34,824 nt of DNA. Source: Alphaproteobacteria bacterium. GTDB lineage: Bacteria > Pseudomonadota > Alphaproteobacteria > UBA8366 > GCA-2717185. Below the pieces are notes generated by a model. That model made no database searches and had not been told where the DNA came from. It saw nothing but the letters and a program-made list of their open reading frames with translations. The stretch's first letter is position 1; every line of letters starts with the position of its first letter. Where the stretch lies: NCBI GenBank assembly GCA_021774435.1, contig JAJFJB010000428.1, positions 1 to 34,824 of the forward strand, in the 5' to 3' direction. Made by a program: the position numbers and the translations under genes. Below, in pieces: positions 24,691 through 34,824 of the stretch.

Positions 24691-25041
24691 TCAAGAACCG
24701 CCACCAATTTCGCGCCAACCGAACAAACCCGCTCGTGCGTAGAGCCACGGATATTGCCGTACCATCATGCGCGCTTGTGTCATTCGATACGCGATGAGAG
24801 CGACCAGGATAATCAGCACGGAATTTATTAAGAACCCGGAAGGCGACAGCAACCTGCCTTCGAAAAGGGCGAAATTCAAGAAACGGTCCGCCAACCCCAG
24901 CAATCCTCCGTATAGAAAGGGCTGCCAAATCGGGCGCCAGGTCGATGCCAAGGCCTGTCCCATCATCCATGAGGCGCCAAAGGCGAGGAAGACCGTGACG
25001 ACAATGAAGCCGATAAGCGGCGTCTCCAGCAAAGGGATCAT
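24691..25041 (-). CDS. DUF6867-type small membrane protein in the liv cluster
   Basis: A 116-residue membrane protein with hydrophobic helices at about 8-28, 38-60 and 68-88. A conserved-looking segment MMGQALASTWRPIWQPFLYGGLLGLADRFLNFALF lies between, and a short cytoplasmic tail with REIGGGS follows. It resembles the DUF6867 family, small alphaproteobacterial proteins encoded next to livF; function unknown. Its ATG overlaps the livF stop as ATGA, so it is translated with the transporter. A role as accessory subunit of the LivHM channel is inferred only from this coupling. Confidence 0.75.
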   Translation of the reverse strand: MIPLLETPLIGFIVVTVFLAFGASWMMGQALASTWRPIWQPFLYGGLLGLADRFLNFALFEGRLLSPSGFLINSVLIILVALIAYRMTQARMMVRQYPWLYARAGLFGWREIGGGS

Positions 25042-25754
25042 GATGCGGCCCCTCCTTCCAGATAAGCGGCACGCACCTCAGGGCGAGCCAACAGCTCCTG
25101 CCCGCTCCCAGACAGCGTAATCCGACCGTTGACCATCACATAACCCCGATGCGCCAGATTGAGCGCATGATGGGCATTCTGCTCGACGAGCAGCACGGTC
25201 ATACCGTCCCGTTCGTTGATTTCACGGATCACTTCAAATATCTGGCGCACGATAATCGGCGCCAAACCGAGGGACGGTTCATCGAGTAAAAGCAAACGAG
25301 GACGGCTCATCAGCGCGCGCGCGATCGCCAGCATTTGCTGCTCCCCGCCAGACAAGGTCCCACCCCGCTGGTTCGGCCGTTCGGCCAAGACCGGAAACAG
25401 TCCCGTTACCCGGGTGAAATCCTCGTCGAAATATTTTTCGTCTGTGCCCACCGCGCCCATCTGCAAATTTTCAAACACTGTCATATGCGGAAAGATGCGC
25501 CGACCCTCCGGCGATTGCGCGATGCCGAGTTTTACAATTTCGTGCGTCGGCATACCGGTCAGTTCGCAACCTTCGAACTGGATCGAACCGCGTGCCGCAC
25601 GTGGGGCTCCGCAAACCGTCATAAGCAACGTCGTCTTGCCCGCACCATTGGCGCCGATCATCGTGACAATTTCGCCTTCAGCGACTTCGAGGTCGACACC
25701 GCGCAGGGCCTCGATATTGCCGTAGAACGTATGAATGTCCGAAATCGATAGCAT
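25038..25754 (-). CDS. livF: Branched-chain amino acid ABC transporter ATPase LivF
   Basis: A 238-residue ATPase. Walker A GANGAGKTT (34-42), Q-loop region IAQSPEGRRIFPHMTV, signature LSGGEQQMLAIARALM, Walker B LLLLDEPSLGLAP and switch-region LLVEQNAHHAL are intact. SPEGRRIFP and DEPSLGLAP mark the LivF group. The ATG at 25754 overlaps the livG stop (TGATG); a GTG one codon earlier overlaps as GTGA and is equally possible. It pairs with LivG to drive LivHM import of branched-chain or related amino acids. Confidence 0.95.
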   Translation of the reverse strand: MLSISDIHTFYGNIEALRGVDLEVAEGEIVTMIGANGAGKTTLLMTVCGAPRAARGSIQFEGCELTGMPTHEIVKLGIAQSPEGRRIFPHMTVFENLQMGAVGTDEKYFDEDFTRVTGLFPVLAERPNQRGGTLSGGEQQMLAIARALMSRPRLLLLDEPSLGLAPIIVRQIFEVIREINERDGMTVLLVEQNAHHALNLAHRGYVMVNGRITLSGSGQELLARPEVRAAYLEGGAAS

Positions 25755-26578
25755 CACGCGTCCTCGTCGCCCAAATAGGCGCGGATCACCGCCGGATCGT
25801 TACGCACGAATTCCGGCGTGCCATCGGATATTTTCCGACCATAATCCAGAACGACGATGTGGTCCGAAATACCCATCACGACGCTCATGTCGTGCTCGAT
25901 CAGCAAAATTCCGATCTTATGCTCCGCACGGACCAGAAGCAGTAATTCGTTGAGGGAATCGGATTCTCGCGGATTAAGACCCGCGGCGGGCTCGTCCAGG
26001 CACAACAACAGCGGCCGCGTGCACATGGCGCGCGCGATCTCCAGGCGTCGCTGGTCACCATATGGCAATCCCCCCGCATTGATATCAGCCAGTTCCGTCA
26101 AGCCAACGCGGTCCAGCCAGTACCGCGCATGGTCGACGGCCTCCCGTTCGGCGTTTCGATAACCACGCAAGCCAAAAAGCCCCGCGAACGTGAAACCGGA
26201 TGCACGCATCAGGACGTTGTGCTGCGCGACAATCAAATTTTCTAAAACCGACATCGCGGGAAAGAGGCGTATATTCTGAAATGTCCGCGCGACGCGCGCA
26301 TGATGGGCGATGCGGAAGCCTTCCATCCGCTCCAGCAGGAACTGCCGCTCGCCGGCGTTCAGGGTCAACATGCCCTCGGTCGGCCGATAGAATCCTGTCA
26401 GGCAGTTAAAGACTGTCGTCTTGCCGGCACCGTTTGGCCCTATGATCGCCGTGATTTCGGCATCGGCGGCGTCGAACGAAACGTCGTCGATTGCGACAAG
26501 CCCTCCGAACCGCATCGTCAAATGCTCGACGGATAGCAGCGTCTCTGCATTATCGGGTACGGCTGCGACGGCACTCAT
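25754..26578 (-). CDS. livG: Branched-chain amino acid ABC transporter ATPase LivG
   Basis: A 274-residue ATPase. Walker [10 protein letters not shown] (47-55), [33 protein letters not shown] with the Q-loop, signature [15 protein letters not shown], Walker [14 protein letters not shown] and switch [22 protein letters not shown] are intact. The degenerate signature (YGDQRRLEI) and the C-terminal YLGDEDA are typical of LivG. The ATG overlaps the livM stop by four bases (ATGA). Part of livH-livM-livG-livF. Confidence 0.95.
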   Translation of the reverse strand: MSAVAAVPDNAETLLSVEHLTMRFGGLVAIDDVSFDAADAEITAIIGPNGAGKTTVFNCLTGFYRPTEGMLTLNAGERQFLLERMEGFRIAHHARVARTFQNIRLFPAMSVLENLIVAQHNVLMRASGFTFAGLFGLRGYRNAEREAVDHARYWLDRVGLTELADINAGGLPYGDQRRLEIARAMCTRPLLLCLDEPAAGLNPRESDSLNELLLLVRAEHKIGILLIEHDMSVVMGISDHIVVLDYGRKISDGTPEFVRNDPAVIRAYLGDEDA

Positions 26579-27879
26579 TCCACCGGCTCCGGTCTCGCGC
26601 CTTTCGGATGTAGGCGTACCGTCGGTTCGCGATGTGCCAGCAAGCCGCGCGGACGCCAGACCATGATCGCAACCATCAACGCCCCAAAGGCAAGCATGCG
26701 GAATTCGGCCAATTCACGGAACAGTTCCGTCCCGCCGATCAAGAGGACGGAAGCGATCACCACACCAATTTGGCTTCCCATCCCGCCCAGTACGACGATC
26801 GCCAGGATTACCGCCGACTCGACAAAGGTGAAACTTTCCGGGCTGATAAAGCCCTGGCGCGTGGCAAAGAACGAACCGGCAAAACCGCCGAACATCGCGC
26901 CGATCGCGAAGGCGGTGAGTTTGGTATTCGTCGGGTTAATCCCGAGGGAACGGCAAGCAATCTCGTCTTCGCGCAGCGCCTCCCAGGCGCGCCCGACCGG
27001 CAGCTTGCGCACGCGCAAGGTGAAATAGTTTGTCACCAGCGCGAGCAACAAGATCAGGTAGTACAGAAATATGATCCGGTGCATCGACGAATAGTCGAGA
27101 TTGAAGAACGTACTGAAGGATTCCGTCCCTTCGGGGACACGGCGTTTGAACGGCAATCCAAAAAAGCTCGGCCTTGGAATGCCGGAGAGGCCATCCGGCC
27201 CCCTCGTAAATTCGTACCAGTTCAACAAAATGATCCGGATCATCTCGCCAAACCCAAGCGTCACGATCGCGAGATAATCGCCTCGCAGGCGCAGGACAGG
27301 AAAGCCCAGCAGGATACCGGCAAATGCCGCGAGAATTCCCGCCAACGGTAAGGCGAGCCAGAACGAAAAATCGAAATGAATGGCAAGCAGCGCATAGGAA
27401 TAAGCGCCAACCGCATAGAAAGCGACGTATCCCAAATCGAGCAGCCCCGCCAGCCCGACAACGATATTCAGTCCCCACCCCAGCATCACATAGGTCAGCA
27501 CAAGCGTCGCGATATCGACAATGTAGCGATTTGAGAACGGCAACATCGGCAAGATGAAAGCGAACCCAATCAGGAGGGGTCCCGCAAATTTCGCAAAAGT
27601 CTGCACGCGCGCGCTGGCACGGTCAGCCGCCGCCCGCCCATCCTCCGCCGAGATGACTTTGATGGTCCGAGTCTCGCGCCAGATCGCGAAGATCGCACGC
27701 CCGAAAAATACTGCAACGACCGAGCCTATAACCCACGGCCACCGAAATTCCAGGACAAGCCCACCGGGGCGATCGACGGTTTGGGTTCCGACCATGACAA
27801 ATGTCAGGCCCAAGGCGACCAAAGAGGCGAGGCCCGCTTCCTTCGCGACGGCAACGAAATCGACGCTCTTACCCGCCAT
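26575..27879 (-). CDS. livM: Branched-chain amino acid ABC transporter permease LivM
   Basis: A 434-residue inner-membrane permease. An N-terminal part (about 1-95) has two helices, at about 15-28 and 48-66, and a polar loop, as in longer LivM proteins. The core follows from [32 protein letters not shown], with [52 protein letters not shown], and the cytoplasmic coupling segment [26 protein letters not shown] that contacts the ATPases. It ends [21 protein letters not shown]. The ATG lies four bases after the livH stop. It pairs with LivH to form the channel. Confidence 0.95.
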   Translation of the reverse strand: MAGKSVDFVAVAKEAGLASLVALGLTFVMVGTQTVDRPGGLVLEFRWPWVIGSVVAVFFGRAIFAIWRETRTIKVISAEDGRAAADRASARVQTFAKFAGPLLIGFAFILPMLPFSNRYIVDIATLVLTYVMLGWGLNIVVGLAGLLDLGYVAFYAVGAYSYALLAIHFDFSFWLALPLAGILAAFAGILLGFPVLRLRGDYLAIVTLGFGEMIRIILLNWYEFTRGPDGLSGIPRPSFFGLPFKRRVPEGTESFSTFFNLDYSSMHRIIFLYYLILLLALVTNYFTLRVRKLPVGRAWEALREDEIACRSLGINPTNTKLTAFAIGAMFGGFAGSFFATRQGFISPESFTFVESAVILAIVVLGGMGSQIGVVIASVLLIGGTELFRELAEFRMLAFGALMVAIMVWRPRGLLAHREPTVRLHPKGARPEPVE

Positions 27880-27883
27880 TCGG

Positions 27884-28798
27884 CTAAACCTTCTCGACTT
27901 CCGGTTTTCCGAGCAGTCCCGTCGGCCGAAAGATCAGGACCAGCACCAGGATGGAAAAAGCCGCGACATCCTTGTACTCAATCGTGAAATAGGCCGACCA
28001 CATCGTCTCTATCAAACCGATCAGCAATCCGCCGAGCATGGCACCTGGCAGGGAACCGATGCCGCCGAGAACCGCCGCCGTGAACGCCTTGATCCCGGCG
28101 AGAAAGCCGATGAAAAAATCAATGACACCGTAATAAATCACGAACATTAGACCCGCGACCGCGGCCAGCATCGCGCCCATGACAAATGTTAGGGATATTG
28201 TACGGTCGACATTGATTCCCAGAAGCGATGCCATGACCCGGTCCTGCTCACAGGCCCGTTGCGCCCGGCCGAGTGCCGTGCGGGCGATCAGCAACGAGAA
28301 TCCGGCCATAAGCACGAGCGTAACCACCACGATAATAATCTGAAGGTAACTCAACGAAATACTGAACCCGTCGCCTTCCATGAAGGTGAAGCCGCCCTGA
28401 ATGATAGGCTGCATCGGGCGTACCCGTGCGCCCTGCAGCAACTGGACATAATTCTGCAGGAAGATCGACATCCCGATTGCGGAAATCAGCGGCGCAAGAC
28501 GGAACGACCCTCTGAGCGGCCGGTAGGCAAGCCGTTCTACAGTCCACCCGTAAACCGCCGTGATAAGCATCGCGACGATCAACACGATCAGCAGCGCAAG
28601 GGGCACCCATGTCAGACCAACGGCGCCCAAAACCAGGAACGATATCAGCGCGACGAAGGCGCCTATCATGAAGACGTCGCCATGGGCAAAGTTAATCATC
28701 CCGATGATCCCATAGACCATCGTGTAACCGATCGCGATCAAGCCGTAGATCGCACCAAGAGTTAGACCATTGATAAGTTGCTGGACGAAATATTCCAC
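27884..28798 (-). CDS. livH: Branched-chain amino acid ABC transporter permease LivH
   Basis: A 304-residue inner-membrane permease. The N-terminus [47 protein letters not shown] is the LivH signature. Later come [29 protein letters not shown], the coupling segment [29 protein letters not shown], and [33 protein letters not shown]. About eight membrane helices are expected. The start is GTG at 28798 with GAGGGGAA upstream. First gene of the cluster; its promoter must lie in the region shared with egtB. Confidence 0.95.
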   Translation of the reverse strand: MEYFVQQLINGLTLGAIYGLIAIGYTMVYGIIGMINFAHGDVFMIGAFVALISFLVLGAVGLTWVPLALLIVLIVAMLITAVYGWTVERLAYRPLRGSFRLAPLISAIGMSIFLQNYVQLLQGARVRPMQPIIQGGFTFMEGDGFSISLSYLQIIIVVVTLVLMAGFSLLIARTALGRAQRACEQDRVMASLLGINVDRTISLTFVMGAMLAAVAGLMFVIYYGVIDFFIGFLAGIKAFTAAVLGGIGSLPGAMLGGLLIGLIETMWSAYFTIEYKDVAAFSILVLVLIFRPTGLLGKPEVEKV

Positions 28799-29160
28799 GC
28801 GTTCCCCTCACCCGCACCGGTCGTGCGCCTACACATGCCCGACCGCGCCGATTTCAGCAAGCCGGATTGTAGTCGCAACGGCAAGCGAATCATCTATCCG
28901 GCGGCAGGCGCAGGTGCCGAGCCGACGGGCGTCACAACCAATCTGTCATTATGCGGTCCGAATTCCATGGCGCGGTCCACCGCGATTGTAACAGTCCCGT
29001 AGAATCGTTCACCGCTCCACAGGTGCCTATACATTTGTCGTATTTCTTCTTGTGCCTCGCAGGTGTTCCCCTTATGTTTTCGCAACAACTGCAGGTTGGC
29101 TCGTGCCGCAGTGGAATTGGGACATGGGAGCCTGCATCCCCATGGCAGCGAGAAGGCAGC
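28799..29160. other. Divergent region between livH and egtB
   Basis: About 360 bases with no gene I can support. The egtB frame stays open upstream of its likely start, but that part does not resemble EgtB. I found no convincing promoter boxes, terminator or operator. Confidence 0.4.
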
Positions 29161-30465
29161 ATGTCTCCGACAACATCACAAGTCTATCTCCCCAATACCA
29201 GCAGTGCCTATATCAACCGATACAGCGAAGTCCGGCAGCGTAGCGAAGACATCGCCGGGCGTCTGAGCCCGGAGGACCAGCAGGTTCAGTCGATGCCCGA
29301 TGTGAGCCCGACGAAATGGCATCTCGGGCATACGACATGGTTTTACGAAACCTTTTTGCTGCGGCCAAATCTGCCAGATTACCGGGACTTCGACCCGCAA
29401 TTCAATTTCTTGTTCAATTCCTATTATGAAGCCGTGGGCCCGCGCCAGCTGCGCGCCGAACGCGGACTGATCACGCGACCCGCGCTCGACGAAGTGCTGG
29501 CCTACCGCGCCCATGTCGACCAGGCGATGTGCGAATTCTTCGACGCTGCGGATGCAGACGACATCAAGGAGAATTGCTGGTTGATCGAGTTAGGACTGCA
29601 TCACGAACAGCAACATCAGGAACTGTCCCTGATGGATATCAAGCACGTGTTGTCGCGCAATCCATTCGGACCCAGCTACCGCAAAAAGGAACCCGCAGCG
29701 GTATTCACCACCCATGACTTGCAATGGTTCGATGTGCCGGGCGGGACCTACCGGATTGCGCAGGATGCCGACGACCGGTTCACCTTTGACAATGAGGGCC
29801 CTGCACATAATGTGGCGCTGGCTGATTTCACCATTGCGTCGCGCTGCGTCACCAATGGCGAATTCCAGGCCTTCGTGGATGACGGCGGATATGCCACGCC
29901 GGAATTCTGGCATGCTGATGGCTGGGCCTTGATTCGCGAACAAGGATGGCAGGCGCCGCTCTACTGGCATCGCGGCGGCGACGGCGACTGGATCGAATTT
30001 ACCTTTGCCGGACTATGCCCGCTGTATCACGATGCACCGGTTTGCCATGTCAGTTTTTACGAAGCTGCCGCCTACGCTGCCTGGGCTGGTAAACGTCTGC
30101 CGACCGAGGCCGAGTGGGAAACCGCCGCCCGGTATTTCGACGTCGCCCGCCGCCCCGGCGCCGGCGCCAACCAAATGGCATCCGGCTATCTGCGGCCGAT
30201 TCCGGCCGGCGACGCGGACTCGCAGGCACCGCAGGGCATGCTGGGCGATGTCTGGGAATGGACCGAAAGCGCCTACCTTCCCTACCCCGGTTTCAAGGCG
30301 GCATCGGGTGCCGTTGGCGAGTATAACGGCAAGTTCATGGTCAATCAGATGGTCCTGCGCGGCGCCAGTTGCGCGACGGCGCCAGGGCACGCCCGTGTAA
30401 CCTACCGGAACTTCTTCTATCCTCACCAGCGCTGGGCTTTTTCAGGGTTCAGACTTGCGGCGTAG
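29161..30465 (+). CDS. egtB: Ergothioneine biosynthesis sulfoxide synthase EgtB
   Basis: A 434-residue iron enzyme that joins trimethylhistidine (hercynine) to cysteine or gamma-glutamylcysteine using oxygen. The N-terminal DinB-like domain (about 20-165) carries the iron ligands, likely His57 in [11 protein letters not shown] and His148/His152 in HHEQQHQE. The C-terminal formylglycine-generating-enzyme-like domain (about 195-433) shows [44 protein letters not shown] and the end [17 protein letters not shown] 29161 with GAGAAGG upstream is preferred; the open frame extends upstream to 28951 without family similarity. The partner methyltransferase egtD usually follows egtB in bacteria but is not here. 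Gene is intact. Confidence 0.93.
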   Translation: MSPTTSQVYLPNTSSAYINRYSEVRQRSEDIAGRLSPEDQQVQSMPDVSPTKWHLGHTTWFYETFLLRPNLPDYRDFDPQFNFLFNSYYEAVGPRQLRAERGLITRPALDEVLAYRAHVDQAMCEFFDAADADDIKENCWLIELGLHHEQQHQELSLMDIKHVLSRNPFGPSYRKKEPAAVFTTHDLQWFDVPGGTYRIAQDADDRFTFDNEGPAHNVALADFTIASRCVTNGEFQAFVDDGGYATPEFWHADGWALIREQGWQAPLYWHRGGDGDWIEFTFAGLCPLYHDAPVCHVSFYEAAAYAAWAGKRLPTEAEWETAARYFDVARRPGAGANQMASGYLRPIPAGDADSQAPQGMLGDVWEWTESAYLPYPGFKAASGAVGEYNGKFMVNQMVLRGASCATAPGHARVTYRNFFYPHQRWAFSGFRLAA

Positions 30466-30638
30466 CCCGCACGGCCAAATAACAATCGACCTCCTTCCGG
30501 CGAAAGAACACCGATTCGCGAATCAGAAGAATCGAGAGCAATAATGACTGCGCCGCTTATTTTTGCGAGGTCGGTTAGACAAAGGAATTCCGCAGCTTTC
30601 AAACCGGCTGAAATTTATGGTTATTGCATCATTGACTC
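30466..30638. other. Spacer between egtB and the thiC promoter
   Basis: No gene or terminator recognised. A perfect 12-bp palindrome GATTCGCGAATC lies at 30513-30524 with no assigned role. Confidence 0.35.
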
Positions 30639-30666
30639 TTGCACAATGGTTGCGGAATTCTATGAT
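30639..30666 (+). promoter_or_regulatory. Promoter of the thiC riboswitch transcript
   Basis: TTGCAC (30639-30644), a 16-base spacer and TATGAT (30661-30666) place the start of transcription near 30673, right at the 5' edge of the riboswitch. A TTGACT at 30632 is an alternative -35, but its 23-base spacing is too long. Confidence 0.55.
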
Positions 30667-30672
30667 CATTCC

Positions 30673-30787
30673 TAGGGGGGCCTCGTTTAAGAGGCTGAGA
30701 TACCGATGGCTCGAGAGTGCAAGCTTTAGAGCAACGCGGTGACCCTTTGAACCTGATCCGGATCATGCCGGCGTAGGGAAAGGAAAC
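30673..30787 (+). ncRNA. TPP riboswitch (THI element)
   Basis: The conserved blocks are in order: TAGGGGGGCC, AGGCTGAGATACC (30692 on), then GACCCTTTGAACCTGATC and ATGCCGGCGTAGGGAAAGG near the end. These form the P1 stem, the pyrimidine-sensing CUGAGA loop and the pyrophosphate-sensing arm that bind thiamine pyrophosphate. It sits about 95 bases before thiC and should switch thiC off when TPP is plentiful. I see no strong terminator between it and thiC, so control of translation initiation is more likely than of termination. Confidence 0.95.
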
Positions 30788-30807
30788 CAGCTTTCGCGGC
30801 AACATGA

Positions 30808-32703
<1,896 letters not shown>

Positions 32704-32726
32704 TCGACGGAAAATCTAAAGATCGA

Positions 32727-32769
32727 GGGCCTCATCCTAGCGCTGCGAAGGATGGGGCCCTTTCTTTTT
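32727..32769 (+). terminator. Rho-independent terminator of thiC
   Basis: GGGCCTCATCCT (32727-32738) and AGGATGGGGCCC (32749-32760) form a 12-bp stem with one G-U pair and a 10-base loop, followed by TTTCTTTTT. It ends the thiC transcript 24 bases after the stop. Confidence 0.88.
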
Positions 32770-32783
32770 GGCGGAGGCAAATC

Positions 32784-33446
32784 ATGAAACTGACACTCTA
32801 TAGCCGATACAGGAATTCGGCGGGACAACGGGTCCGCACGGCGCTCAATATAAAGGGCATCGACTATGACTATGTCGGCGTTGGCAAAAGTGGCGACATC
32901 AGTAAGGAGGATTATCGCATCGTTAACCCGCAAGGTCTGATCCCCACACTGGTCGTCGATGGCGAAAAGGTAACGCAATCAACAGCGCTGATAGAGTTCA
33001 TCGAAGAGAATTTCGACGGCCCCTCACTCCTGCCCGACGATCCCGTCGCCCGAGCCCGCTCAAGGGCGTTCGGCCAGGTGATTGCCTGTGAGATGCACGC
33101 AGTCGGTGTCGGCCGCATGCGGCGGCACCTCGCTGACGAACACGATATGACGAAGGACGATGTGCGGCGCTGGTACGAACACTGGCTGCACGACGGTTAC
33201 GCGACCTTGGAAACACTGATGCGCCAGCGATCCGCGCCGACGCCCTTTTGTTACGACGAAAAACCGACTGTCGGCGACCTCTACCTCGTGCCGCAATTTT
33301 TCAATTCGCGGATGTTCGAAATCGACCTATCGCCCTACCCCCTGCTCTGCGAAATAGACGAGCGCTGCCGCGCCCTTCCCGCGTTCGACAAGGCGATGCC
33401 CGAAAACCAGCCGGACTTTCCCGGCAAACTGGATGGCTGGCGCTAA
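32784..33446 (+). CDS. Glutathione S-transferase, zeta/maleylacetoacetate isomerase-like (copy 1)
   Basis: A 220-residue GST. The thioredoxin-fold half begins KLTLYSRYRNSAGQRVRTAL, matching the zeta-class/MaiA layout, with NPQGLIPTLVVDGE (cis-Pro) and TQSTALIEFIEE (glutathione-binding Ser). The helical half has the zeta-like PTVGDLYLVPQFFN and ends IDERCRALPAFDKAMPENQPD. The zeta active-site SSCS motif is changed to N11-S12-A13-G14, so the catalytic cysteine position is Ala and isomerase activity of the classical kind is doubtful. GGCGGAGG precedes the ATG, which stands right after the thiC terminator. A close tandem copy follows after 26 bases. Confidence 0.88.
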   Translation: MKLTLYSRYRNSAGQRVRTALNIKGIDYDYVGVGKSGDISKEDYRIVNPQGLIPTLVVDGEKVTQSTALIEFIEENFDGPSLLPDDPVARARSRAFGQVIACEMHAVGVGRMRRHLADEHDMTKDDVRRWYEHWLHDGYATLETLMRQRSAPTPFCYDEKPTVGDLYLVPQFFNSRMFEIDLSPYPLLCEIDERCRALPAFDKAMPENQPDFPGKLDGWR

Positions 33447-33472
33447 TCCGGTCTAACGATTTGAGGCTCGAA

Positions 33473-34141
33473 ATGGACTTGAAACTCTACTCCCGCTATC
33501 GCAATTCGGCCGGTCAACGCGTTCGCACGGCGTTAAACATCAAGGAAGTGCCATACGAGTATATTCCCGTATCACTGGACGGTGGCGCACCGGAGTCCTA
33601 TCGCGCAGTCAATCCTCAACTGCTGATACCGAGCCTCGTGATCGACGGTGAGATCGTGACCCAATCGACGGCAATGGTCGAATTCATCGAGGAACGCTTC
33701 GATGGACCATCTCTATTCCCGGAAGAGCCCGTCGCCCGCGCGCGGTCGCGTGCGTTCAGTCAGGTTGTCGCCTGCGAAATTCACCCGGTCATCGGACCAA
33801 AGATACAACGCCATTTACGCGCGGCATACGACATCGGCCGCGATGGCCGTGCAGATTGGTACGGACACTGGATCCATCAAGGATTCGAAACCTTGGAGGA
33901 ACTGCTACGGCGGCGGACAATGCAGACGCCGTTCTGCTACGACGACAGGCCGACAGTCGGCGACATCTACCTCGTACCGCAGATGTACAATGCACGCCTC
34001 GCCGGATTGGAACTGTCAGCCTATCCGTTGCTTCTGGATATCGACGAACGCTGTCGCGCGCTGCCGGCCTTCGATCGCGCCATGCCCGAAAACCAGCCCG
34101 ATTTTCCGGCTGACCCAAGCACCCGGGCAAAGAGACACTGA
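33473..34141 (+). CDS. Glutathione S-transferase, zeta-like (copy 2, tandem duplicate)
   Basis: A 222-residue GST very similar throughout to the gene just upstream: LKLYSRYRNSAGQRVRTAL, TQSTAMVEFIEERFDGPSL, ARARSRAFSQVVACE, TPFCYDDRPTVGDIYLVPQ and IDERCRALPAFDRAMPENQPD occur in both with few changes. The same N11-S12-A13-G14 replaces the zeta SSCS motif. The middle (about 105-130) and the C-terminal tail (ADPSTRAKRH) differ most. The true start is the ATG at 33473; the frame is open farther upstream but only over copy 1 in another frame. The pair came from a tandem duplication and is probably co-transcribed. Confidence 0.88.
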   Translation: MDLKLYSRYRNSAGQRVRTALNIKEVPYEYIPVSLDGGAPESYRAVNPQLLIPSLVIDGEIVTQSTAMVEFIEERFDGPSLFPEEPVARARSRAFSQVVACEIHPVIGPKIQRHLRAAYDIGRDGRADWYGHWIHQGFETLEELLRRRTMQTPFCYDDRPTVGDIYLVPQMYNARLAGLELSAYPLLLDIDERCRALPAFDRAMPENQPDFPADPSTRAKRH

Positions 34142-34153
34142 GCTAAACTCCCA

Positions 34154-34194
34154 CCTGGTTCCCCGGAAACGCGAAGCGTTATCCGGGATCCAGG
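34154..34194. repeat. Intergenic palindromic repeat
   Basis: CCTGGTTCCCCGGAAACGC and GCGTTATCCGGGATCCAGG are imperfect complements around GAA. Units of this kind (CTGGATCCCGG, then ACGCTTCGCG) occur many times in alphaproteobacterial genomes between genes. A related GC-rich stretch with GTCAGGGGTGACAC follows to about 34262 and may be part of the same element. It differs in sequence from the repeat at 1-105. Confidence 0.65.
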
Positions 34195-34275
34195 CGCACC
34201 AAGTCCTACGGCAAAAATGGCCCCCGGGTCGGCACGGCTTTGCAGCTTGTCAGGGGTGACACGTTGGTAATTGGT

Positions 34276-34824
34276 TCAAGCCGCCCGCTTCCCCACCCGG
34301 TCGTGGCCGACTTCGAAATCGTTCAGTCCGCACCGATCCACCCCGCGCATCAGGAACAAAGGCCGGTACGTGTGGTCGAAATTGATGTCCATCTCGGCGA
34401 ATTGTTTGGCGGCCAATGCGTGGTCGAAATGAGATGTTGTCGGCATGTAGTTCAAGACGACCGCGCGGCGCGCCTTATCGGTCCTGTTCGCTTCCGAGCC
34501 GTGTACCATGTAAATGTCGTGGATCGCCATCTGGCCCGGCTCCAGCACCAGATCGAACACATCCAACGTATTAATGTCGCCGGTATCAATTCCGTAATGA
34601 AGCAGCATTGACCGATCCGGCGCTTCGTGATGCTGCAAAATCTCGCGTCGCTTATGCGAACCCCGCACATAGCGTAGGCAACCATTCTCGCGTGTCGCTT
34701 CGTCGAGCGCGATCCAGATGCGCGTCGTCGCCATCGGGCTGATCGGCCAATACTCGCCATCCTGATGCCAGGGCACCTTCTTGCCATCACGGGCCGGTTT
34801 GCCGAAAAAACTCATATTCCAGAG
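34276..34824 (-). CDS. Phytanoyl-CoA dioxygenase (PhyH) family protein, 5' end outside window
   Basis: The last 182 codons or so of a non-heme Fe(II)/2-oxoglutarate oxygenase. The frame is open to the window edge, and residues before the ATG at 34815 (Leu-Trp-Asn) fit the family, so that Met is internal. The iron motif is WHQDGEYW (His and Asp). The distal ligand is His in IYMVHGSEAN, and the Arg in NRT just after it should bind 2-oxoglutarate. ATRENGCLRYVRGSHK is the family's ENGxLxxxxGSH block. It hydroxylates an unknown small substrate; PhyH relatives act on phytanoyl-CoA, ectoine, and many secondary metabolites. It faces the GST pair across a palindromic repeat. Confidence 0.85.
   Translation of the reverse strand, partial: LWNMSFFGKPARDGKKVPWHQDGEYWPISPMATTRIWIALDEATRENGCLRYVRGSHKRREILQHHEAPDRSMLLHYGIDTGDINTLDVFDLVLEPGQMAIHDIYMVHGSEANRTDKARRAVVLNYMPTTSHFDHALAAKQFAEMDINFDHTYRPLFLMRGVDRCGLNDFEVGHDRVGKRAA

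Noticed and set aside
28951-29160. N-terminal extension of egtB from the upstream open frame
   Set aside because: The extra 70 residues do not resemble EgtB, while ATG 29161 has a ribosome binding site and starts just before the conserved domain.
30513-30524. Perfect palindrome GATTCGCGAATC
   Set aside because: Twelve bases with no partner site and no clear link to a start of transcription; could be chance.
30544-30675. 43-codon ORF (starts MTAPLIFARS) between egtB and the TPP riboswitch
   Set aside because: It runs through the thiC promoter into the riboswitch edge and has only a weak ribosome binding site; no family resemblance.
33248-33472. Long N-terminal extension of the second GST
   Set aside because: It overlaps the first GST in another frame; the GST fold starts at ATG 33473.

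Overview
The window is chromosomal DNA of a GC-rich Gram-negative bacterium, most likely an alphaproteobacterium of the Rhodospirillales or a related order. That placement is inferred from gene content: glcDEF, a livHMGF cluster carrying the small DUF6867-type membrane gene, a zinc-free rpmJ, a fused SpmA/SpmB protein, egtB and intergenic palindromic repeats. No phage, plasmid, transposase, CRISPR, rRNA or tRNA was seen. Genes are dense, operons are mostly short, and many stop/start overlaps are of the ATGA, GTGA or TGATG kind.

Layout. 1-1940: a palindromic intergenic repeat, then an M19 dipeptidase-like protein with altered metal ligands and an HpcH/HpaI aldolase. 2253-3037: a decayed TPR/2OG-Fe(II) oxygenase gene. 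3148-4167: a beta-type glutathione S-transferase, then a small unknown gene on the minus strand behind a perfect FNR/FixK-type box. 4292-6076: an orphan PAS histidine kinase. 6498-6947: an exported DUF302 protein. 6965-11384 (minus): glycolate oxidase glcD-glcE-glcF with a lipoprotein gene coupled to glcF. 11499-11624 (minus): rpmJ with a clear promoter and terminator. 11735-18248: two paralogous methyltransferases of unknown substrate on the minus strand, flanking a three-gene ABC exporter (ATPase, double-FtsX permease, HlyD-type adaptor) on the plus strand. 18414-22982: a small membrane protein, a class III CoA-transferase, the SpmA/SpmB fusion, an alpha/beta hydrolase and a secreted Cys-rich protein. 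23121-23171: a 16-codon micro-ORF followed by a GC-rich hairpin. 23457-28798 (minus): a branched-chain-amino-acid-type ABC transporter, livH-livM-livG-livF-DUF6867-substrate-binding protein. 29161-30465: egtB. 30639-32769: promoter, TPP riboswitch, thiC and terminator. 32784-34141: tandemly duplicated zeta-like GSTs. 34154-34194: a second palindromic repeat. 34276 to the window end: a phytanoyl-CoA dioxygenase-family gene cut by the edge.

Most of the content is ordinary metabolism and transport: glycolate oxidation, amino-acid uptake, thiamine and ergothioneine synthesis, and glutathione-dependent chemistry. The best candidates for something undescribed are the methyltransferase-exporter-methyltransferase block (11735-18248), the micro-ORF with its hairpin (23089-23171), and the small gene under a perfect FNR-type box (3961-4238).
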